NCBI RefSeq assembly: GCF_026343125.1
Contig: NZ_JAPEMB010000001.1
Location: 4,779,501-4,843,500, forward strand
Direction: 5' to 3'
Length of the DNA stretch: 64,000 nt
From: Streptomyces sp. NBC_00094
Lineage (GTDB): Bacteria; Actinomycetota; Actinomycetes; Streptomycetales; Streptomycetaceae
Shown in pieces: positions 46,661 through 55,233 of this stretch. The position numbers were made by a program, and so were the translations under genes. Under the pieces are notes generated by a model. That model saw nothing but the letters and a program-made list of their open reading frames with translations. It made no database searches and was not told the origin of the DNA. Numbering within the stretch: position 1 is the first letter of the stretch; each line of letters begins with the position of its first letter.

Positions 46661-47797
46661 TTACAGGACGTAGGTGGCGGTGATGTGCACGATCCGGCCG
46701 TTCGGGATGACGGCGGTCGGCGTCCAGGAGCGGAGCGAGACGATCCCGGTGGAGAAGATCGTGGCGCCGCCGGTGGCGAGGTAGTCGCTGGCCGGCGCCT
46801 CGTAGTTGGAGACGGGGCGCCAGCCGGTCGGCAGTACGCACATCTGCTGGTCGGGGATGGTGCCGGTGGAGCCCGCGGTGATGTCGGTGCCGGCGCGGGT
46901 CATGCTGACCCTGACCGTGGCGACGCCGCGGGTGCGGCGCGCGGTGAAGTTGGAGACCGTCCAGCCGCCGTACGTGTTCAGCGCGCCCGACGCGGTCTCG
47001 ACTTCCACCGGCGGCTGGTAGTTCGCCCAGGTGGTGCCGTTCCAGCGCTGCAGGACACCGTTCGTCTCGCGGAACTGTCCGATGTAACTCCCCGTGGACA
47101 GCATGTTGTTGGGGGCGATGCCGCCGATCTCCCGGGGGTAGGCGACCCAGCTGGTGCCGTCCCAGCGCTGGAGGAAGTGCGAGTTGTCGTTGTCCTGGTA
47201 CTGCCCCGGGTAGGCGCCCGGCACGGCCGCGTTGTTGTAGACGGGCAGGATGCCGCCGACGGAGGCGATCGTGGTGCGCAGGTCGGTCAGGATGCCGTCG
47301 GCCCAGCCGACGCCGCCGGTTCCCGCGGAGGCCCCGGCCTTCACCCTGACGGAGAACAGCGTGAGGGAGACCGGGGGCGGGGTGGGGGCCACCGGGACGG
47401 CCGCCGGTTCGCCGCGGACGATCTCGATGGCCGCCTCGTACTTCCCGAGGGCGTCGATGTCGTTGTCGTAGACGCGCAGCACGACGAGGTCGATGCGCGG
47501 GTTGAGCGGGTCGCCGTCGCCGAAGGTGATGGTGATGTCCTCGTCGAGGGCGACCGGGTAGGAGCCGTCGGTCGTACCGCCCTGGACGACGGCCCTGCCG
47601 TGGTAGACGGTGGCGGTCATCGGGCCGTTGCCGCTCATCCACAGGCCGCCGACGCGGTACTTGCCGTCGTACGTGCCGGGCAGGATGCCGGACCGGGAGG
47701 CGAACGGGTTGACGGGGGTGGTGGCGCCGATGCTGGTGATGCGGGTGTTCTGGCGGGTCTGACCGGTGGGCAGCAGCCAGCCGGAGCGTACGGGCAT
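46661..47797 (-). CDS. Putative receptor-binding / tail fibre protein, paralogue 1
   Basis: A 378-residue protein from the ATG at 47797, AGGAG upstream. The N-terminal 160 residues (WLLPTGQTRQNTRITSIGAT; SGILPGTYDGKYRVGGLWM; MTATVYHGRAVVQG) are shared with the two genes upstream and probably form the particle-attachment domain. A middle zone repeats the pattern PGQYQD...LQRWDGTSWVAYP about every 45 residues. The last 100 residues (from VETASGALNTYGGWTVSNF) are unlike those of the paralogues and would form the receptor-binding tip. Confidence 0.82.
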   Translation of the reverse strand: MPVRSGWLLPTGQTRQNTRITSIGATTPVNPFASRSGILPGTYDGKYRVGGLWMSGNGPMTATVYHGRAVVQGGTTDGSYPVALDEDITITFGDGDPLNPRIDLVVLRVYDNDIDALGKYEAAIEIVRGEPAAVPVAPTPPPVSLTLFSVRVKAGASAGTGGVGWADGILTDLRTTIASVGGILPVYNNAAVPGAYPGQYQDNDNSHFLQRWDGTSWVAYPREIGGIAPNNMLSTGSYIGQFRETNGVLQRWNGTTWANYQPPVEVETASGALNTYGGWTVSNFTARRTRGVATVRVSMTRAGTDITAGSTGTIPDQQMCVLPTGWRPVSNYEAPASDYLATGGATIFSTGIVSLRSWTPTAVIPNGRIVHITATYVL

Positions 47798-47842
47798 GGG
47801 TTCTCCTGGGAATCAGGGCGGCAGGACGGCGGTCCTGGTGGC

Positions 47843-49063
47843 TCAGTACTGCGGGGTGACCTGGATGAAGGAGTTGTCGAACCAGGCCCGCAGGGTCACG
47901 TGGGAGGTGCGGTAGTAGGCGGTGAGGGTGTACGAGGCGCCCGGCGTGAGGTTGCTGAGGCGCTGGATGGTCGCCGCGGACACGCCGTCCGACGGCAGGG
48001 CGGGCTTGCCGACCTTCGCGGCCAGCTCGTCCTCCACCTCGCGGACGAGGGTGGCGCCCTGTGTGATGCGCAGGCACATGAAGGCCGTGCCCGGGATGTT
48101 CGTCGTCTGGCCGGTGTCGAGGATGGTCTCCATCCGCGAGCCGAAGTTGACCAGCACGTTCTTGGACGGCGGTGCCGTGAACGTCAGCGCCAGCGGGTTC
48201 GTGGTGCGCTCGACCAGCGTCGTGACGAAGGTCGTCGAGGTCGTGTAGCCGGCGTCGAGCGAGTCGTTGAAGTACGGCCCCGGGAACGCCGGTGCCCACG
48301 CCGAGCCGCTCCAGCGCTGGAGGGAACCGCCGGTGGAGTCGCGGTACTGGCCGGTGTAGCCGCCCTGCGCCATGGAGACGGAGCCGGGGACGACGCCGCC
48401 GACCCCAGCCGGGTACGACACCCACTTGCCGCCGTCCCAGCGCTGGAACTCGCCGCCCGGGGTGTCCTGGTACTGGCCCGGGTACGTGCCCCGCTGCGTC
48501 GGGCCCTCGACCGGGAGGATGCCGCCGAGGGAGACGACCGGGGTGCGCAGGTCCTTGAGGGCGGTGTTCCACGGGATGCCGCCGTTGCCCGCGCTGGCGC
48601 CGGCCGGGACGGTCACCTCCCACAGGGGCAGGCTGAGCGACGGGGCGGCCGGGGCCTGCGGGGTCTGGCCGGGGACGCCCTGGATGACCTCGATCTTCGC
48701 CTCGTTGCGGTTCGACGAGTCGTACAGGTTGTCGTAGATCCTGGCGACGACCAGGTCGACGCGGTTGTACTGGGCATCGCCCGCCGCGAAGGTGACCACC
48801 TGGGAGGCCGGGAGGGTGACCGGGTAGGCGCCCCGGGAGATCGAGCCCTGGATGACGGCGCGGCCCTCGTGGACGGTCGCCGTCATGGCCGCGGCCTTCT
48901 CCATCCACAGACCGGAGAGGCGGTACTGCCCGTCGTACGAGCCGGGCAGGATGCCGGAGCGGACCTGGACGGTGTTGAGCGGCGTGGTCGCGCCGGTCTG
49001 GGTCAGACGGGTGTCCTCGCGGGTCTGGCCGGTCTCGGCGGCCCAGCTGCTGCGCAGGTTCAT
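47843..49063 (-). CDS. Putative receptor-binding / tail fibre protein, paralogue 2
   Basis: A 406-residue protein from the ATG at 49063. It shares the N-terminal module (ETGQTREDTRLTQTGATTPL; RSGILPGSYDGQYRLSGLWM; MTATVHEGRAVIQG) with both neighbours, then has two GQYxDxxGxxxQRWxG repeats (PGQYQDTPGGEFQRWDGGKW; TGQYRDSTGGSLQRWSGSAW). The C-terminal 130 residues, from about 275, form a distinct beta-rich domain. It stands between paralogues 1 and 3. Confidence 0.82.
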   Translation of the reverse strand: MNLRSSWAAETGQTREDTRLTQTGATTPLNTVQVRSGILPGSYDGQYRLSGLWMEKAAAMTATVHEGRAVIQGSISRGAYPVTLPASQVVTFAAGDAQYNRVDLVVARIYDNLYDSSNRNEAKIEVIQGVPGQTPQAPAAPSLSLPLWEVTVPAGASAGNGGIPWNTALKDLRTPVVSLGGILPVEGPTQRGTYPGQYQDTPGGEFQRWDGGKWVSYPAGVGGVVPGSVSMAQGGYTGQYRDSTGGSLQRWSGSAWAPAFPGPYFNDSLDAGYTTSTTFVTTLVERTTNPLALTFTAPPSKNVLVNFGSRMETILDTGQTTNIPGTAFMCLRITQGATLVREVEDELAAKVGKPALPSDGVSAATIQRLSNLTPGASYTLTAYYRTSHVTLRAWFDNSFIQVTPQY

Positions 49064-49100
49064 GGGTTCTCCAATGAGGGAGGTGCGGGAGGGGGGAGGG

Positions 49101-50300
49101 TCAGGACTTGAGCCACTCGGCGGTGAGGGTGCAGGCGTAGCCCGAGCCGCCGAGGGTCTTGATCGCCGCGGAGTGGCTCTGGAAGCCGGCCAGCTGGAGC
49201 GTGGTGCCGGCTTCGAGCCGGATCAGGCCCTGGCCGCCGACGCTGATGGCGCCGTTGCCCGCGGGGGTGAGCCAGGTCATCCGGGACTGTCCGACGCCGC
49301 CCGCCATGACGCGGGCGCCGCGCATGCCGGTCTGGCCGTCGTTGGCCCAGGTGGCCTGCCCGGAGACCCGCCACCAGCCGGAGCGCGGCACGACGTAGGT
49401 GTTGTTGCCGGCCCAGCCGCCGCCGTCGTCGACTTCGACGGTCGGCAGGTTGAGCACGGTCCACGTGCCGGGATCGACGCTCTGCATCTGGGCGGTCGTC
49501 CACTGGGTGGCGGCGAAGAGGATCTTCGTCCGGCCCTCGACGTACTGCCAGGCCGAGCCGTCCCAGCGTTCGAGGATCCCGGCGTTGTCCCGGTACTGCC
49601 CGGCGTAACTGCCGACGGACAGCAGGCTGCCGGGGGCGATGCCGCCGAGCGGCTTGGGGTACGAGACCCAGGTCGCGCCGTCCCAGCGCTGGAGCATCCC
49701 GGCCGCGTCGCGGTACTGGCCGACGTACGCGCCCTTGAAACCGCTCGTGGGGAGGATGCCGCCGAGCGCCACCACCGGCCAGTGCTGGGTGGTGACGCCG
49801 GAGCCGGTCCAGGTGATGCCGCCGGTGCCGGCGGAGGTGCCCTTCGGGACCCTGACGGTGTAGAGGGGCATCGTGCTGCCGGGGCCGCTCGCCGGGGCCA
49901 CCGGCACGGTTGCCGGCACGCCCTTCACGAGGCGGATGACGGCGTCGGTGGTGCCGGTCTTGTCGTAGGCGTCGTCGATGACGGCCAGTTCGATCAGGTC
50001 GATCCGGTCGTACTGCGGGTCGCCGTCGGCGAGGGTGATCGTCTCCGGGGACACGGCGCTGACCAGGTAGGCGCCCTGGCGGGTGTCCTTGCCCTGGATG
50101 ATCGCGCGCCCGGTGCCGATCGCGCACTGCATGGCGCCGGCCCCGGTGAGGACGAAGCCGCCCGGCAGGATGCCGGGCCGGGAGCGCAGCGGGGTCTCGT
50201 CGGGGCTCTGTCCGCTGGGGGTGAGCAGGGCGGCCAGCGTGAGGCGGGTGTCCTCACGGGTCTGGCCGGTGGGCAGGAGCCAGGCGGCTCGTACGGTCAT
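49101..50300 (-). CDS. Putative receptor-binding / tail fibre protein, paralogue 3
   Basis: A 399-residue protein from the ATG at 50300, GAGGTG upstream. The N-terminal module is recognisable but more diverged (WLLPTGQTREDTRLTLAALL, then RSRPGILPGGFVLTGAGAM). Three QRWDG-type repeats occur, one more than in paralogue 2 (GQYRDAAGMLQRWDGATW; GQYRDNAGILERWDGSAW). The C-terminus, from about 285 (VDDGGGWAGNNTYVVPRSGW), resembles a C1q/fibre-tip-like beta sandwich. It is the first fibre gene after the distal tail gene. Confidence 0.82.
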   Translation of the reverse strand: MTVRAAWLLPTGQTREDTRLTLAALLTPSGQSPDETPLRSRPGILPGGFVLTGAGAMQCAIGTGRAIIQGKDTRQGAYLVSAVSPETITLADGDPQYDRIDLIELAVIDDAYDKTGTTDAVIRLVKGVPATVPVAPASGPGSTMPLYTVRVPKGTSAGTGGITWTGSGVTTQHWPVVALGGILPTSGFKGAYVGQYRDAAGMLQRWDGATWVSYPKPLGGIAPGSLLSVGSYAGQYRDNAGILERWDGSAWQYVEGRTKILFAATQWTTAQMQSVDPGTWTVLNLPTVEVDDGGGWAGNNTYVVPRSGWWRVSGQATWANDGQTGMRGARVMAGGVGQSRMTWLTPAGNGAISVGGQGLIRLEAGTTLQLAGFQSHSAAIKTLGGSGYACTLTAEWLKS

Positions 50301-50338
50301 GGTTCACCTCTTTCAGGAGGGGCGGGGGAGGCTGCCGG

Positions 50339-51262
50339 TCACCACTCGGCGCTGCGCCAGCGGACTGTCATCAGGGCTCCCAGGCCGGATCCGTCGGGCC
50401 GGAAGGACAGCTCGGTGCGGCCCGGTTCGAGGAGGAACAGCTCCTCGGGGCTGGAGTCGGCCATCGCGGTGTGGCGGCGGGACGCGGTGCTGTTGAGCAT
50501 CACCGTCCCGTTGGCGGTGTCGACGGTGAGCTCGTCGCCGGCGGCCAGGTCGATCGCGTACCGCAGGCGGCGCATGCTGACCCGCTCGGTGACGGTCGGC
50601 ATGGAGCACGGCCCGCGGAAGGTGATCACCGGGTGGGTGGCTGCCGAGCCGGTGTTCTCGGCGACGGTGTCGCCGGTGGACGTGGCCCGGCCCCAGTCGA
50701 GCGGCCACGTCAGGGGCCAGACCAGCCCGGGCTCGGGCTGCGGGGCGGTGGTGGTGGCGGTCTGCTCGTTGACGACGTACCGGCGGGGGTCGGCGGCCAG
50801 CCACTGGACGGACATGCGGGAGCTGCCCTGGGTGGCGAAGCCCTGGTCGGCGGGGACGACGCGCTGGGCGATCCGGGCCCGTACGGCGAGCAGTTCGCCG
50901 TGCAGCCGGACGGTGAGCCAGCGCTCCTCGTCGAGGAGGGCGAGCGCCTGGCGCAGCGCGCGGATGGCTTCGGAGGCCTGGTTCCACTCCGGCATCAGCA
51001 CGATCGTGCCGCCGACCTTGCGCGGCTTGGCGAACCGGGAACCCGGCCAGGCTCCGTGGGAGGTCGGCCGGTCGGCGTCGGAGGAGTCGTACTCGGGCAG
51101 GTCCTCCCAGCCCGACAGGCCGGACTTGTCGATGGCGAACGGTGTGCCGGGCCCGATGAGGAGCCCGGCCCACTGGATCTGCCCGTCCTGGGTGATGAGT
51201 GAGCCGGGCGCGAGGTCGGCGATGAAGGTGTTTCCGGCGTATGTGGTGGTGGTCTCGGCCAT
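50339..51262 (-). CDS. Phage distal tail protein (Sipho_tail / Dit family)
   Basis: A 307-residue protein from the ATG at 51262. ITQDGQIQWAGLLIGPGTPF at the start, the conserved KVGGTIVLMPEWNQASEAIR region and the galectin-like C-terminal half (RYAIDLAAGDELTVDTANGT) are features of the siphovirus distal tail family. Dit forms the hexameric ring joining the tail tube to the tip. Immediately follows the tape-measure genes, as in siphoviruses. Confidence 0.88.
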   Translation of the reverse strand: MAETTTTYAGNTFIADLAPGSLITQDGQIQWAGLLIGPGTPFAIDKSGLSGWEDLPEYDSSDADRPTSHGAWPGSRFAKPRKVGGTIVLMPEWNQASEAIRALRQALALLDEERWLTVRLHGELLAVRARIAQRVVPADQGFATQGSSRMSVQWLAADPRRYVVNEQTATTTAPQPEPGLVWPLTWPLDWGRATSTGDTVAENTGSAATHPVITFRGPCSMPTVTERVSMRRLRYAIDLAAGDELTVDTANGTVMLNSTASRRHTAMADSSPEELFLLEPGRTELSFRPDGSGLGALMTVRWRSAEW

Positions 51263-51302
51263 GGGGGCCGTCACCTCACTTCTGGTGGGAGGTCGGCGGG
51301 TG

Positions 51303-52550
51303 TCACGCGCGGGCGGTCGCGAGGAAGAGCAGGTCCTCGGCGGTCGACCGGGGGCCGGCGCCCGGGGCCTCGTGGAAGTCCCGTACGCGGTACGGCTGTC
51401 GGGGCGGCTCGGTGAGCGCCGGGATGCGACGGTCCTCCAGGGCGGAGAGCGGGTCGATGCGCGGCGCGTCGGACGCGCCGGGGAAGACGACACCGCCCTC
51501 GGCGAGCATCGGGACCTTGTCGAGGTCGACGCCGAACTTCTTGCCGAGGAAGCTGAAGCTGAGCTTGTTGAGGCCGTCGATGATCCAGTTGGCGAAGGCG
51601 ATCAGGCCGTTGATCGGGCCCTTGACGACGCCGAGGACGGTGTTCAGACCGCCCTTGACCAGGTCGCCGATGCCGCGCAGGGCTCCGGAGAACGCGTCCT
51701 TGGCGGTCCGGAAGAACCCGGGGACGGAGTCGGTGATCCAGGAGACGATCGGCTGTACGGCGTTCTTGATGCCGTTCATCGAGCCCGAGGCGATGCCGCG
51801 CAGCGCGTTCGAGGCCGAGGAGACGGCGGAGCCGATCTTCGAGATCCCGTTGACGGCGGCGCCGATGCCCTTGATCGCTCCGGTGATCAGGGTCAGGTAG
51901 CCCTTGAAGTAGATCCCGACCGCGGTCCCGATCGCCTTCACGAACGGGCTGATGAACTTCCAGACGGCCTGGACGCCCTTGAGGGCCTGGTCGAAGACCT
52001 GCTTCATGATCTTCTGGCCGGTCTCGGAGTTCAGCGCGAGCTCGATCAGATACGCCGCGACGGGCACGATGATGCCGACGACGAAGCCGAGCGGGTTGGC
52101 CCGCATGGCGACGTTGACGGCGGTCATGACGATCGAGGCGACGGTCATCACCGTGCCGTAGGTGTCCATCAGGCGGGTGACGACGTCGGCGACGGGCAGC
52201 AGCGGCAGGAGGAGGGCGAGGATGCCGCCGACCCCGGTGCCGATCTTGCCGGCGGCCGTCCTCGCCTTGTCCGCCGCGGCGCCGATCCGCCGGGTGCGGG
52301 CGGGCGCGGTGGACCTGCCGGTCCTGCCGAGGGAGCCGGCGGCCCCGGCGGCGTTGCTGCCGAGGGTCCGCACGGAGGTGCCGACGGTACGGAGGCCGGC
52401 GGCGAACTTGTCGATGCCGCCGCCCGCCCGCTGCACGTCCTGCTTGAGCCGCCGCAGCGAGTCGCCCGCCTGACCCACGCCCTGACGCAGGGAGCTCATC
52501 ACCGGGGCGACGCCCCGGAACGGGTCGGGCATCACTGCCACGGCACTCAT
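51303..52550 (-). CDS. Tape-measure-like protein 2
   Basis: A 415-residue protein whose ATG overlaps the stop of tape measure 1 (ATGA). It is helical with long hydrophobic stretches (about 100-185, including NPLGFVVGIIVPVAAYLIEL) and repeated IGDLVKGGLNTVLGVVKGPI-like units. It ends with a PMLAEGGVVFPGASDAP segment and the tail RSTAEDLLFLATARA, which matches QSTADALMYLAKARG in its neighbour: the two share a C-terminal module. Tape-measure proteins set tail length and help open a path through the envelope. Two moderate-sized ones in tandem replace the single large one usual in siphoviruses. Confidence 0.85.
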   Translation of the reverse strand: MSAVAVMPDPFRGVAPVMSSLRQGVGQAGDSLRRLKQDVQRAGGGIDKFAAGLRTVGTSVRTLGSNAAGAAGSLGRTGRSTAPARTRRIGAAADKARTAAGKIGTGVGGILALLLPLLPVADVVTRLMDTYGTVMTVASIVMTAVNVAMRANPLGFVVGIIVPVAAYLIELALNSETGQKIMKQVFDQALKGVQAVWKFISPFVKAIGTAVGIYFKGYLTLITGAIKGIGAAVNGISKIGSAVSSASNALRGIASGSMNGIKNAVQPIVSWITDSVPGFFRTAKDAFSGALRGIGDLVKGGLNTVLGVVKGPINGLIAFANWIIDGLNKLSFSFLGKKFGVDLDKVPMLAEGGVVFPGASDAPRIDPLSALEDRRIPALTEPPRQPYRVRDFHEAPGAGPRSTAEDLLFLATARA

Positions 52551-53746
52551 CCGCGTGCCTTCGCCAGGTACATGAGGGCGTCGGCGGTGGACTGCGGGTC
52601 GCTGTTCCGGGCGGCGTGGTAGTTCTCGATGTGCAGCCCGGGGCCGTTCGCACCGCCCGGGTGGCCCTGGGCCATGCGGGCCCGGCGGGCGGTGAGGGCG
52701 AGCAGCCGGTCCAGCTTGGAGAGCGGGAGGACGGCCTCGGCCTCGCCGGCCTCGGCGAGGATCGCCGGGACACCGCCGTGGCGGGGCATGACGACACCAC
52801 CGGTGGCGAGCATGGGGATGGTCGGCAGGTTGACGCCGAAGGTCTTGCCGCCGACGACCGGAACCCAGCCGGGGACGCTGACCTTGATGGAGTTCAGTCG
52901 CCCGATCATCGAGTTGATGAGGCCGATGACGGAGTTGATCGGGCCCTTCACGCCGTTCTTGATGCCGTCGAACGCCCGGGACGCGATGTCCTTGAGGCCG
53001 TTCCAGATGGACGACATCTTGTCCTTGACGGCGCTGAACGCCTTGGGGATGGCGGTCTTGATCCAGTCGACGACCGGGGTGATGACGGCCTTGATGCCCT
53101 TCCAGACCGCGCCGACGACCGACTTGATCGCGTTCATCACCGTGGTGATGACCGTCTTCCAGATGGTCACGTAGGTCTTGATGACGGTCGCGACGGCCTT
53201 GACGACGGTGGAGACGGCCTTCTTGATGCCGTTCCAGACCGTCTTGATCAGGTCGCCCGCCTTCTTCATGATCGGGCCGATGGCCTTCATGACGGAGCTG
53301 ATCACGGTCTTGATGGCGCCGAACGCCTTCTTCATGATCGTCTGCATCGTCTTCGAGCGGCTCGCCATCTCGACGATCTTCTCGATGAGCGGCATGAAGA
53401 GTTCGAGCAGCCGGGCGAGGATGTTGCCCTTCATGGACTTGTTGAGCTTGTCCTGGCCCTTGGCGGCCTTGCCCGCGCCGGACTCGTACTTGCCGAGCTT
53501 GCCGCCGGCCGACTGGGCGGTGTCGCCGGCCTTCTTCATGGAGCGCTCGGCCTGGTCCGAGGCGGTCTTGAGGTTCTTGAGCTGGGTGCCGGAACCCTGC
53601 GCGTTGGTGCGCAGGTTCTTGAGCTGGTTGGAGGCCGTGTTGCCGGCGTCCCCGACCTTCTTGACCGAGGTCCCGGCACCGGACGCCTGCGTCTTGAGGT
53701 TGCGCAGGGAATCGGACGCCTTCTTGGTGGAACTGACGAGACTCAT
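52547..53746 (-). CDS. Tape-measure-like protein 1
   Basis: A 399-residue, Lys-rich helical protein behind AAAGGAGG. The N-terminal 100 residues are a coiled-coil repeat (NLKTQASGAGTSVKKVGDAG; LKNLRTNAQGSGTQLKNLKT). The middle alternates amphipathic helices (IKTVISSVMKAIGPIMKKAG) without a strong membrane segment. The C-terminus (IPMLATGGVVMPRHGGVPAI; LAEAGEAEAVLPLSKLDRLL) is the classic tape-measure end. At about 150 nm per 1000 residues as a rule of thumb, each protein would specify a rather short tail; whether they act jointly is unknown. Confidence 0.88.
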   Translation of the reverse strand: MSLVSSTKKASDSLRNLKTQASGAGTSVKKVGDAGNTASNQLKNLRTNAQGSGTQLKNLKTASDQAERSMKKAGDTAQSAGGKLGKYESGAGKAAKGQDKLNKSMKGNILARLLELFMPLIEKIVEMASRSKTMQTIMKKAFGAIKTVISSVMKAIGPIMKKAGDLIKTVWNGIKKAVSTVVKAVATVIKTYVTIWKTVITTVMNAIKSVVGAVWKGIKAVITPVVDWIKTAIPKAFSAVKDKMSSIWNGLKDIASRAFDGIKNGVKGPINSVIGLINSMIGRLNSIKVSVPGWVPVVGGKTFGVNLPTIPMLATGGVVMPRHGGVPAILAEAGEAEAVLPLSKLDRLLALTARRARMAQGHPGGANGPGLHIENYHAARNSDPQSTADALMYLAKARG

Positions 53747-53775
53747 GGGTTACCTCCTTTCGGGGTGGGTGGGGG

Positions 53776-54801
53776 TCAGGCGAGGGCCTGAGCGGTCTCC
53801 TGGGCCTTGAGCTTGAGGTTGTTGAAGGCCTGGGCCACGTCCCCGCCCGCCTTCGCGAGCCGCTCGGCGGCCCTGGCGGCCGACTCCAGGCCACGGGCCT
53901 TCGGGAGCTTCTTCGGGTCGAAGTGCCGCTGCGCGCTCGCGAGCTTCCCCGTCGCCGTCGCCATCGCCTTGATCTGCGTCGGGTTGGCGTCGACCATGGC
54001 CGCGTTGAGCTTCTCGATCTTCTTGGGGTCCGGGATCTTCTTCGGGTCGTAGTCCTTCACGGCCTCGATGAGCTTGCCGACGGCGGTCGCGACCAGCTCG
54101 GTCTTGGGCGGGTCGAAGGCGGCGACGGCCGTCTTGATCCTGTCGATCGCGTCGGCCGCCTTGGTCATGGCGCCGGCCTTCGGCAGGTCCTTGAACTTGG
54201 TCCTGAACGGGCCTGCCTGGGTGTTGAACTCCTTCAGGTGCGGGTTCAGCGCCTCGAGCTGCCGACGGAGGGGCTCGAAGTTCGCGTCGGCGGGGATCGA
54301 GGCCATTCCGCCGCCGGCGGCTTCCTCGCGCGCCCGGACCTGTTGGGCGTCCTGGAGGCGGGGGAGGGTGTTCCCGTCGTTGATCGCCAGGATGCGGCCC
54401 CGGGTGTTCACTCCCGGGATCTTGTCGATCAGGTTGAAGAACAGGCCCTGGACGGCCCGTTGGAAGTTGGTGAAATTCGTCAGCATCATGAGGCCGACCA
54501 CGGGGACCAGGAAGCTCGCGACGGCTGCTCCGAGGTAGTAGCCCCAGTACTCGCTCTTCTCGTAGTACTTCTCGAGTGCCGCGGCGAAACCGTCCAGGCC
54601 CATGCCTTCCAGGAGCTCGGTCTTCTTCGCCTTGGTGAGCTCCTGGTGCATGTCGTCGATCTTCTTCTTGAGCTCCGTGAGGGGCCCGAGCTGTTCCTTC
54701 AGCCAGTTGGTGGTGGGCAGCCAGCCGCCGTCCGGTGTCCGCAGGTGATGCCTGAGACTGGCGATCTGGATCGAGAGTTCCTCGTTCGTTACTTCTGCCA
54801 T
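53776..54801 (-). CDS. Helical tail-operon protein of unknown function with membrane segment
   Basis: A 341-residue protein from the ATG at 54801. Helical N-terminal region (about 1-75), then a hydrophobic segment (YYLGAAVASFLVPVVGLMML, about 87-108), then Lys-Pro-Asp repeats (KDYDPKKIPDPKKIEKLNAA; FDPKKLPKARGL) and a coiled-coil end. It precedes the tape-measure genes and could be an extra tape-measure-like or ejected protein. I do not recognise a family. Confidence 0.75.
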   Translation of the reverse strand: MAEVTNEELSIQIASLRHHLRTPDGGWLPTTNWLKEQLGPLTELKKKIDDMHQELTKAKKTELLEGMGLDGFAAALEKYYEKSEYWGYYLGAAVASFLVPVVGLMMLTNFTNFQRAVQGLFFNLIDKIPGVNTRGRILAINDGNTLPRLQDAQQVRAREEAAGGGMASIPADANFEPLRRQLEALNPHLKEFNTQAGPFRTKFKDLPKAGAMTKAADAIDRIKTAVAAFDPPKTELVATAVGKLIEAVKDYDPKKIPDPKKIEKLNAAMVDANPTQIKAMATATGKLASAQRHFDPKKLPKARGLESAARAAERLAKAGGDVAQAFNNLKLKAQETAQALA

Positions 54802-54841
54802 GATTGCTCCGCTTCCGGCCGGTGACGGCCAAGCGCCGAAA

Positions 54842-54867
54842 AGCCCCTGCCGGTTCCGGCAGGGGCT
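54842..54867 (-). terminator. Terminator of the 54895-55107 gene
   Basis: AGCCCCTGCC pairs with GGCAGGGGCT around six bases; on the minus strand the stem is followed by TTTTCGGCG. This ends or attenuates transcription that starts at the 55.2-kb control region before the tape-measure genes. Confidence 0.78.
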
Positions 54868-54894
54868 CGTTCGTGCGGGGGCAGCCGGTGGCGG

Positions 54895-55107
54895 CTAGGC
54901 GTCCTCGCCTCGGCGGGGGCCGCGGCGCATCGCCGCGAGCGCGTCGTTCCAGCCCGCGGTGTACGCGAGGGTCTCGTAGCGGGAGACCTCGGCGTACAAC
55001 GTGCCGAGCAGCGCCCTCTTGTCGAGGGCGACGGGTCCGTCGAGGAGCTGGCGGAGGCGGTCCTGGAGAGGGATCTGCGGTCGCGATGCCTCGGCCTGCT
55101 GGGTCAT
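54895..55107 (-). CDS. Small protein sharing an R-x-E-T-x-A-[YF]-T-x-G-W motif with the divergent gene
   Basis: A 70-residue protein from the ATG at 55107, AAGGCAGG upstream. The C-terminal half VSRYETLAYTAGWNDALAAM closely resembles VDRRETTAFTSGWAEAVSDE in the divergently encoded protein at 55414. No family recognised. It is the first minus-strand gene after the SOS-box-like sites and is followed by a terminator, so it may be an early, separately controlled product. Confidence 0.75.
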   Translation of the reverse strand: MTQQAEASRPQIPLQDRLRQLLDGPVALDKRALLGTLYAEVSRYETLAYTAGWNDALAAMRRGPRRGEDA

Positions 55108-55182
55108 GGACGCCTGCCTTCCGGTTGCTTGCCCGTGCGGGTGTGGCGGCGCCGCGGAGTGAGGGGCGGGGGCACCACGTGT

Positions 55183-55222
55183 TCGAACTGTTGTGCGAAC
55201 AGAGTGTGGAACATCTGTTCGA
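55183..55222. promoter_or_regulatory. Two tandem LexA (SOS-box-like) sites between divergent island genes
   Basis: The actinobacterial SOS box is TCGAAC-N4-GTTCGA. Site 1 at 55183-55198 reads TCGAACTGTTGTGCGA (one mismatch). Site 2 at 55207-55222 reads TGGAACATCTGTTCGA (one mismatch). They start 24 bases apart in the only large divergent gap (55108-55413) within the structural part of the island. No gene lies in that gap. LexA control would tie expression to DNA damage. Confidence 0.7.
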
Positions 55223-55233
55223 TGTTTGTCGAG

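Noticed and set aside
48852..52622. A 1256-codon plus-strand frame opposite the tail genes
   Set aside because: The minus-strand frames here have recognisable phage motifs, ribosome sites and overlapping starts and stops; the plus frame is rich in Gly, Arg and Asp as expected of a shadow.
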